Shown piece by piece: positions 6,567 to 11,400 of a DNA stretch of 11,400 nucleotides. Every line of letters starts with the position of its first letter. Within the stretch, counting starts at the first letter, position 1. Made by a program: the position numbers and the translations under genes. A model generated the notes under the pieces. That model was not told where the DNA came from, ran no database searches, and worked only from the letters and a program-made list of their open reading frames with translations. The DNA lies in NCBI GenBank assembly GCA_018971405.1, contig JAGXAX010000023.1, positions 1 to 11,400 of the forward strand, in the 5' to 3' direction. The stretch comes from Alphaproteobacteria bacterium. Lineage in GTDB: Bacteria > Pseudomonadota > Alphaproteobacteria > Micavibrionales > UBA2020.

Positions 6567-8510
6567 ATGAACCTTCTGCAAGACGAAACCAGCCCCTATC
6601 TTCTGCAACACAAGGACAACCCCGTCCGCTGGAGGCCGTGGGGGGCCGCGGCGTTTGACGCGGCGAAGGCAAAAAACCTCCCTATCCTCCTTTCCATCGG
6701 CTATGCCGCCTGCCACTGGTGCCACGTCATGGCGCACGAAAGTTTCGAGGATGAAGCCACCGCCGCGCTGATGAACGAACACTTCATCTGCATCAAGCTC
6801 GACCGCGAGGAAAGGCCGGATCTCGACGCCGTTTATCAATCCGCCCTCGCGCTGACGGGCAAGCAGGGCGGCTGGCCGCTGACCATGTTCCTCGCGCCGG
6901 ACGGCAAGCCTTTCTGGGGCGGCACGTATTTTCCGCCGGAAGCGCGCCACGGCCTGCCCGCCTTCCGCGACATTTTAAGCGCCGTCGCCGGAAGCTGGAA
7001 GAAAGACGCCGATAAAATCGCCCATAACGTGCAGAGCCTGATGGCCGCGCTGGAGGAGCAGAACGCGCCGCAAAAGGGCGCGCTTCTCCCCCGCGCCGCG
7101 CTCGACAATATAGCGCGGCATTATTTGAGCCTGATCGACCCGGCGCACGGCGGCATCGGCGGCGCCGGAGGAGGCGGGCCGAAGTTTCCCAACCTGACGA
7201 TTCTGAATTTTCTCTGGAACGCGCATCTGCGCACCGGCGATCCCGCCTGCAGGGCCGCCGTCATCCACAGTTTGACGCAAATGTGCCAGGGCGGCATTTA
7301 CGACCATCTCGGCGGCGGCTTTTCGCGCTACAGCGTCGACGCCGAATGGCTCGTGCCGCACTTCGAAAAGATGCTCTGCGACAACGCGCTGTTTCTCTCC
7401 CTTCTGACGGAAGTTTACAAAGAGACGCAAAATCCCCTCTTTAAAAGCCGCATCTTCGAGACCGTGGAATTCGTTTTGCGCGACCTGCGCATCGACGATG
7501 TTTTCGCCGCCAGCCTCGATGCGGACAGCGGGGGCAGCGAAGGAAAATATTACGTCTGGACGGCGAAAGAGATCGATGATGTTTTGGACAAGGATTCCGG
7601 AACCTTCAAAAAAGCCTATGACGTCACCGCTTTCGGCAACTGGGAGCAAACCAACATCCTCAACCGCCTGCGCCACACGATTTTCGACGCGGAAGAAGAG
7701 GCGATTTTAAAGCCCTTGCGCGACAAGCTCAAAACCGTCCGCGACCGCCGCGTTCCGCCCGCCCGCGACGGCAAGATCCTCGCCGACAACAACGGCCTGA
7801 TGATCGCCGCACTGGCGAGCGCCGGCTTCGCGCTGGAACAAAAAGAGTGGGTCGCGGCGGCGGAAAAAGCCTTTGCGAAGCTGGCGCAGGACGAGCTTGT
7901 CCATACCGGAAAGCACGCCGCCCTGCTGGAGGACTACGCCGGCATGTGCGCCGCCGCGCTGGCGCTTTACGGCGTCACGCGGGACAGAAATTATGTTGCG
8001 TGGGCGGAAAAATGGGTCGGCGTGCTGGATGAGGAATTTTGGGACAAGGCGGGCGGCGGCTATTTCATGAGCGCCAGCGGTCAAACGGACAATCCGGTGC
8101 GCGTCAAATCGGCGCAGGATCACGCGGCGCCCTCCGGCAACGGCACGCTGGTCAGCGTGCTGGCACAGCTTGCCGCGCTGGCCGGCGAAGAAAAATACGG
8201 ACGCCGCGCCCGGGCGACGGCGGAGGCTTTCGCGGGCGACGTCGCGCAAAGGTTTTTCCCCTACGCGACGCTGCTGGGCGGCGGCGATCTGCTGCAAAAT
8301 CCCGCAACCCTGACGCTTTCTGGGGATTTCGACGCGGTTTTGCGCAAAATATCCTGGCCCGCGCTGGTCAAAATATTCGAAAATGGCGAGAAGCCGGAGG
8401 CTCTTCTCTGTCTCGGCGACCGCTGCCTTGCGCCCGCGCGCACGCCGGACGCGCTGGAAAACCTCTTGCGCGACGCCCGCGCCGGAACGCCCGCGGCCAA
8501 CGACGGTTGA
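6567..8510 (+). CDS. DUF255/YyaL-type thioredoxin-fold protein
   Basis: This 647-residue protein is a member of the widespread YyaL/SSP411 family (human homologue SPATA20). It has an N-terminal thioredoxin-like domain and a C-terminal (alpha/alpha)6-barrel related to sugar epimerases and glycosidases. Visible hallmarks are [19 protein letters not shown] (2-20), the redox-type motif CHWC (49-52) in [27 protein letters not shown] (101-109), GGTYFPP (118-124), GPKFPN (204-209), [17 protein letters not shown] (242-258), VPHFEKML (263-270) and EGKYYVW (325-331). The C-terminal [10 protein letters not shown] keeps the family's paired Cys. No family member has a well-established reaction to my knowledge, so I give none. 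It is slightly shorter than the usual 670-690 residues. It lies upstream of the hydrolase gene on the same strand. Confidence 0.93.
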   Translation: MNLLQDETSPYLLQHKDNPVRWRPWGAAAFDAAKAKNLPILLSIGYAACHWCHVMAHESFEDEATAALMNEHFICIKLDREERPDLDAVYQSALALTGKQGGWPLTMFLAPDGKPFWGGTYFPPEARHGLPAFRDILSAVAGSWKKDADKIAHNVQSLMAALEEQNAPQKGALLPRAALDNIARHYLSLIDPAHGGIGGAGGGGPKFPNLTILNFLWNAHLRTGDPACRAAVIHSLTQMCQGGIYDHLGGGFSRYSVDAEWLVPHFEKMLCDNALFLSLLTEVYKETQNPLFKSRIFETVEFVLRDLRIDDVFAASLDADSGGSEGKYYVWTAKEIDDVLDKDSGTFKKAYDVTAFGNWEQTNILNRLRHTIFDAEEEAILKPLRDKLKTVRDRRVPPARDGKILADNNGLMIAALASAGFALEQKEWVAAAEKAFAKLAQDELVHTGKHAALLEDYAGMCAAALALYGVTRDRNYVAWAEKWVGVLDEEFWDKAGGGYFMSASGQTDNPVRVKSAQDHAAPSGNGTLVSVLAQLAALAGEEKYGRRARATAEAFAGDVAQRFFPYATLLGGGDLLQNPATLTLSGDFDAVLRKISWPALVKIFENGEKPEALLCLGDRCLAPARTPDALENLLRDARAGTPAANDG

Positions 8511-8521
8511 TTTTCCGGCTC

Positions 8522-8550
8522 CGCCGTCCTACCGTACGGCGATATTTTTT
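8522..8550 (+). terminator. Likely intrinsic terminator after the YyaL-type gene
   Basis: CGCCGT (8522-8527) and ACGGCG (8536-8541) form a perfect 6-bp GC-rich stem with an 8-nt loop, followed by ATA and six T. It begins 11 bp after the stop codon. It sits immediately before the hydrolase ribosome site, so it may be an attenuator. A weak promoter for the next gene, TTGATT (8507-8512) with TACCGT (8530-8535) 17 bp apart, overlaps it. Confidence 0.5.
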
Positions 8551-8552
8551 AA

Positions 8553-8558
8553 AAGGAG
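8553..8558 (+). promoter_or_regulatory. Strong ribosome binding site of the hydrolase gene
   Basis: AAGGAG lies 6 nt before the ATG at 8565, the best Shine-Dalgarno on the plus strand of this window, and fixes the start. Confidence 0.8.
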
Positions 8559-8564
8559 AACACC

Positions 8565-9266
8565 ATGAGCGAAAAACTTGCCCTTCAGGCCGCCGACGGC
8601 AGCGGTTCTTTCAGCGCCTATGCCGCCGTTCCGAAGGCCACGCCCGCGCCGGCGATCATCGTCATTCAGGAGATTTTCGGCGTGAACAAAAACCTCCGCG
8701 ACATCTGCGACAAATTCGCCGCGGAGGGCTATTTCGCCGTCTGCCCCGACCTTTTCTGGCGGCAGGAGCCGGGCATCGACATCACCGACCAGACGGAAGC
8801 GGAGTGGAAAAAGGCCTTCGCGCTTTTCAACGGCTTCGATGTCGGCAAAGGCATCGGCGACCTGAAGACCACGCTCGCCGCCGTGCGCGCGCACCCCGCC
8901 TGCAACGGCAAGGCCGGCACGGTCGGCTTCTGTCTCGGCGGCAAGCTCGCCTACCTGATGGCGACGCGTTCAAACGCCGACTGCAACGTTTCCTATTACG
9001 GCGTCGGCCTGCAGGATCTGCTGGGCGAGAGCGGGAACATCAAAAAGCCGCTGCTGCTGCATATCGCGGAGCTGGACGGATTTTCCTCGCCCGAGGCGCG
9101 GGCGCAGATCAGCGCCGGCCTGAAAGACAACGCACATGTGGAAATGCACGTTTACGCGGGCGTCGACCATGCCTTCACCCGCATCGGCGGGAAAAACTTC
9201 AATGCCGGCGCCACGAAGCTGGCGCACGGCCGCACGGCCGCCTTTTTTAAAAATAACTTACAATAA
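8565..9266 (+). CDS. Dienelactone hydrolase family protein
   Basis: This is a 233-residue alpha/beta hydrolase of the dienelactone hydrolase (carboxymethylenebutenolidase) family, cytoplasmic, with no signal peptide. The triad is complete: Cys123 in the nucleophile elbow GFCLGG (121-126), Asp171 in HIAELDGF, and His202 in VDHAFTR. Glu36 in IQEIFGVN (34-41) is also kept. The triad and Glu36 carry the same numbers as those known for the Pseudomonas enzyme. The latter opens dienelactones in chlorocatechol breakdown, but no other aromatic-degradation genes are here, so the natural substrate is open; many homologues act as general esterases. It converges on rho, with 34 bp between the two genes and no clear terminator there. 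Confidence 0.92.
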   Translation: MSEKLALQAADGSGSFSAYAAVPKATPAPAIIVIQEIFGVNKNLRDICDKFAAEGYFAVCPDLFWRQEPGIDITDQTEAEWKKAFALFNGFDVGKGIGDLKTTLAAVRAHPACNGKAGTVGFCLGGKLAYLMATRSNADCNVSYYGVGLQDLLGESGNIKKPLLLHIAELDGFSSPEARAQISAGLKDNAHVEMHVYAGVDHAFTRIGGKNFNAGATKLAHGRTAAFFKNNLQ

Positions 9267-9300
9267 TGAACCTTTAGATCCGGACGCGACGGCGCCTTAT

Positions 9301-10656
9301 CTATTGGTTCATGACGCGGAAGAATTCGTCGTTGTTCTTCGTGTCCTTCATCTTGTCGAGCAGGAACTCCATGGCGTCGACGGTGCCCATAGGGCTGAGA
9401 ATGCGGCGCAGCATCCACATTTTATGAAGCTCGTCCTTGCCGACCAGCAGCTCCTCTTTGCGCGTGCCGGACTTCTGGATGTCGATGGCGGGGAAGACGC
9501 GCTTGTCGGAGATCTTGCGGTCGAGCACGATTTCGGAGTTGCCGGTGCCCTTGAACTCTTCGAAAATCACCTCGTCCATGCGCGACCCCGTGTCGATCAG
9601 CGCGGTCGAGATGATGGTGAGCGAGCCGCCTTCCTCGATGTTCCGCGCCGCGCCGAAGAAGCGTTTCGGCCTTTGCAATGCATTCGCGTCCACGCCGCCG
9701 GTCAGGACCTTGCCGGATGACGGCACGACGGTGTTGTAGGCGCGCGCCAGGCGCGTGATGGAGTCAAGCAGAATAACCACATCGCGTTTGTGTTCGACGA
9801 GGCGCTTGGCCTTTTCCAGCACCATCTCGGCGACCTGCACGTGGCGCGAGGCCGGCTCGTCGAAGGTCGAGGAGATCACCTCGCCCTTGACCGACCTGTC
9901 CATGTCGGTCACTTCCTCGGGGCGCTCGTCGATGAGCAGCACGATGAGGTAGGCCTCCGGATGGTTGGTCTCGATCGACTGCGCGATGTTCTGCATGATC
10001 ACCGTCTTGCCGGTTCTGGGCTGGGCGACGATCAGCGCGCGCTGGCCGAAGCCGATCGGCGCCACCAGCTCGATGACCCGCTGGGTCATGGCCTTCTTGG
10101 TCGGATTGTCGAGTTCGAGCGTGATCTTGCGCTGCGGATAGAGCGGCGTGAGGTTGTCGAAGTTGATGCGGTGGCGGATGTTGTCCGGGTCCTCGAAGTT
10201 GATGGCGTTGACCTTCAACAGCGCGAAATAGCGCTCGCTGTCCTTGGGGCTGCGAATCTCTCCCTCGACCGTGTCGCCGGTGCGCAGGCCGAAGCGCTTG
10301 ATCTGCGTCGGCGAAACGTAGATGTCGTCCGGCCCCGGCAGGTAGTTTTCCTCGGGCGAGCGCAGGAAGCCGAAGCCGTCCTGCAGCACCTCCAGCACGC
10401 CGACCCCGATGATGGGGATTTCCTGCTCGGAAAGTTCCTTGAGGATGGCGAACATAATCTCCTGCTTGCGCATGGCCGAGGGGTTCTCGATGCCGACGTC
10501 CTCGGCGTAATCGAGCAGCTGCTGCGGCGTCTTGGCCTTGAGTTCGTGCAGGTTCATCGGCTTGCCCGCGGCGGCGGATTCCTGCTGCGTCTCGACTTGC
10601 TCTTCTCCGGCGGCGGGAGGCGTGTTTTCGGAACCGGAGGATTTGCGTTTATTCAT
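9301..10656 (-). CDS. rho: Transcription termination factor Rho
   Basis: Rho is the hexameric RNA-dependent ATPase that ends transcription at C-rich rut sites. The 451-residue protein has a 33-residue polar N-terminal extension (Gln/Glu/Ala-rich), the N-terminal helical domain ([18 protein letters not shown] from residue 34), an RNA-binding cold-shock fold with DGFGFLRS (93-100), Walker A AQPRTGKT (211-218), Walker B VVILLDS (293-299), the Q-loop [22 protein letters not shown] region (318-339) and the R-loop KSGTRKEE region. In the usual Walker A (APPxxGKT) the second residue is Pro; here it is Gln212. The ATG at 10656 has no visible Shine-Dalgarno. A 250-bp leader with its own promoter precedes it. 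Confidence 0.98.
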   Translation of the reverse strand: MNKRKSSGSENTPPAAGEEQVETQQESAAAGKPMNLHELKAKTPQQLLDYAEDVGIENPSAMRKQEIMFAILKELSEQEIPIIGVGVLEVLQDGFGFLRSPEENYLPGPDDIYVSPTQIKRFGLRTGDTVEGEIRSPKDSERYFALLKVNAINFEDPDNIRHRINFDNLTPLYPQRKITLELDNPTKKAMTQRVIELVAPIGFGQRALIVAQPRTGKTVIMQNIAQSIETNHPEAYLIVLLIDERPEEVTDMDRSVKGEVISSTFDEPASRHVQVAEMVLEKAKRLVEHKRDVVILLDSITRLARAYNTVVPSSGKVLTGGVDANALQRPKRFFGAARNIEEGGSLTIISTALIDTGSRMDEVIFEEFKGTGNSEIVLDRKISDKRVFPAIDIQKSGTRKEELLVGKDELHKMWMLRRILSPMGTVDAMEFLLDKMKDTKNNDEFFRVMNQ

Positions 10657-10750
10657 GTCGGGCGTCTTTCATGGTTGGGGTATGCGGTGGATGCCGTCCG
10701 GAGAGGGCATTGGTGGAAAAAAGGTTATGCGGATTGGTCGGCCTGTTTTC
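10657..10750 (-). promoter_or_regulatory. C-rich, G-poor rho leader: candidate rut site
   Basis: Across 10661-10740 the transcript strand has about 34 C and 11 G in 80 nt, a C-over-G excess unlike the coding DNA around it, with many YC dinucleotides and a U6 run but no strong hairpin. Such stretches are where Rho loads. In E. coli the rho gene is known to be limited by Rho-dependent termination in its leader; I infer the same here. Confidence 0.45.
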
Positions 10751-10764
10751 AAACTTCTAAATTT

Positions 10765-10836
10765 TCAAGGAGCGGCGCGCAGGAGTGGCGCCGGCGGCGG
10801 GGCGTCCTTGGGACCGGACTGGTTTTCTTCCCGCAT
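10765..10836 (-). CDS. Possible 23-residue leader peptide upstream of rho
   Basis: A short frame in the rho leader reads MREENQSGPKDAPPPAPLLR plus AAP and ends in TGA. It would start about 12 nt after the proposed transcription start, with no good Shine-Dalgarno. Its Pro-rich end (APPPAP) could slow ribosomes just before the C-rich stretch. There is no homology evidence; it may be chance. Confidence 0.15.
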   Translation of the reverse strand: MREENQSGPKDAPPPAPLLRAAP

Positions 10837-10854
10837 GCTGTGGACTTAAACGGA

Positions 10855-10883
10855 ATTCAAGCATGGAATCCCGCCCCTGTCAA
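10855..10883 (-). promoter_or_regulatory. Likely rho promoter
   Basis: A perfect TTGACA (10878-10883) and TTGAAT (10855-10860) are 17 bp apart, predicting a start near 10848 and a leader of about 190 nt. An 11-bp odd palindrome (GCAGGCCCTGC, 10896-10906) lies just upstream of the -35, after the stop of the preceding gene. Confidence 0.55.
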
Positions 10884-10909
10884 TCGTTCCTGTTTGCAGG
10901 GCCTGCCGT

Positions 10910-11299
10910 TCAGCGGAGGGCGTTCGAGAGCGTTTTTTTGGGTTTTTGCGCGGCGGCAGGCTGCGCCGGCGTCTCGTCCGGCAGCGTCGCTTCGAGAAAG
11001 GCGATCATAAGCGTCCGCAGTTCTTCGAGACGTTCGCCCTGCGCGGCGATTTCGGCGCGCAGCTCCCGCAATTCCTGTCTGGATGCGCCCGGATTTTTGA
11101 ACACCTCCAGAAGTTCTTGCTTTTCGGCCTTTTCAACGGTGCTCTGGCTGATGCCGGCCTCGATATGCCTGATGCCATAGCACGCGAATATCCCCGTATC
11201 GCTGTAAGAAAAAGCGGTTTTGCCGTACTGCTCGATCAAAACCTTTACTTCAGCCGCCGTGCCTTCTTTGGCTGCTTTTCTCAATGTACCGTCATCCAT
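10910..11299 (-). CDS. Hypothetical protein, helical, between hemJ-like gene and rho
   Basis: I do not recognise this 129-residue protein. Residues 5-26 (TLRKAAKEGTAAEVKVLIEQ region) look like a single ankyrin-type helix pair. The centre (28-50) is less charged and contains Cys40. Residues 55-105 are a charged, Leu/Glu-rich helix suggesting a coiled coil, and the tail is Pro/Ala/Lys-rich. It has no signal peptide or membrane segment, so it is probably cytoplasmic. GGAG (11309-11312) lies 9 nt before the ATG, and a near-consensus promoter is 38 bp upstream of it. In many alphaproteobacteria hemJ and rho are neighbours, so this may be an inserted, lineage-specific gene; its coding DNA looks less GC-rich than rho. 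The ankyrin comparison is weak. Confidence 0.75.
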   Translation of the reverse strand: MDDGTLRKAAKEGTAAEVKVLIEQYGKTAFSYSDTGIFACYGIRHIEAGISQSTVEKAEKQELLEVFKNPGASRQELRELRAEIAAQGERLEELRTLMIAFLEATLPDETPAQPAAAQKPKKTLSNALR

Positions 11300-11336
11300 C
11301 TTTCGATGCTCCGCATGATTCTTTTCTATAATGCGA

Positions 11337-11365
11337 AATATATCCGCTTTTAAATATTACGTCAA
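11337..11365 (-). promoter_or_regulatory. Strong sigma-70-type promoter of the hypothetical gene
   Basis: TTGACG (11360-11365) and TATATT (11337-11342) are exactly 17 bp apart, each matching consensus at 5 of 6 positions. This is the best promoter in the window. The start would be near 11330, giving a leader of about 30 nt. The -35 begins only 8 bp after the upstream stop codon. Confidence 0.65.
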
Positions 11366-11372
11366 TTAAGAA

Positions 11373-11400
11373 TCAGAACGGCCTCACAATCACCATGACG
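11373..11400 (-). CDS. C-terminal end of an upstream gene, possibly HemJ
   Basis: At the right edge the minus strand reads eight codons, VMVIVRPF, then TGA (11375-11373); the rest of the gene is outside. A hydrophobic end closing in (K/R)PF is what I recall for the last membrane helix of HemJ, the membrane protoporphyrinogen oxidase of heme synthesis, and hemJ often lies just before rho in alphaproteobacteria. The evidence is eight residues plus expected position, so another membrane protein, or no gene at all, remains possible. Confidence 0.4.

Noticed and set aside
8039..9250. 403-codon plus-strand frame across the YyaL-type and hydrolase genes
   Set aside because: It is Arg-rich, lacks any motif, and overlaps two genes with intact catalytic motifs in other frames.
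9266..9312. ATGAACC/GGTTCAT inverted pair between the hydrolase gene and rho as a shared terminator
   Set aside because: The arms are 7 bp with a 33-nt spacer and no T run on either strand; too weak to call.
9790..11010. 406-codon plus-strand frame opposite rho
   Set aside because: Antisense to rho and its leader; His/Arg/Leu/Asp-rich composition is the mirror of rho codons.

Overview
The window is high-GC chromosomal DNA from an alphaproteobacterium. Evidence: the order mreB-mreC-mreD-mrdA on one strand, a rho gene with a heme-synthesis-type (HemJ-like) C-terminus upstream, MnmE nearby, and a Cys-free L36. The species cannot be named from the sequence; a Rhodospirillales or Micavibrio-like lineage would fit. 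It is mostly core housekeeping DNA. I see no CRISPR array, tRNA, rRNA, transposase, phage gene or obvious defence system.

Layout. (1) Positions 1-3060, minus strand: rpmJ, then the cell-shape and elongasome operon mreB, mreC, mreD, then the first 26 codons of mrdA (PBP2), cut by the window edge. MreBCD and PBP2 form the machine that inserts lateral-wall peptidoglycan. A 200-bp non-coding, repeat-like element lies between mreD and mrdA. (2) 3308-3733, plus strand: a small secreted or periplasmic coiled-coil protein of unknown function with an internal 45-nt duplication, converging on guaC. (3) 3738-6529, minus strand: a thioredoxin-like [2Fe-2S] ferredoxin gene overlapping mnmE (tRNA wobble-uridine GTPase), then guaC (GMP reductase) after a 120-bp gap that holds its own possible promoter and a dyad. 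(4) 6567-9266, plus strand, diverging from the ferredoxin by 37 bp: a DUF255/YyaL-type thioredoxin-fold protein and a dienelactone-hydrolase family enzyme, separated by a terminator-like hairpin. (5) 9301-11400, minus strand: rho, with a 250-bp leader holding a good promoter and a C-rich, G-poor stretch that suggests Rho autoregulation; an unrecognised 129-residue protein with its own strong promoter; and the last codons of an upstream gene that looks like hemJ.

The most useful second looks are the mreD-mrdA element, the rho leader, the unknown gene between hemJ-like and rho, and the unusual L36 with an insertion. None of these amounts to a clear new biological system; most of the window is ordinary.
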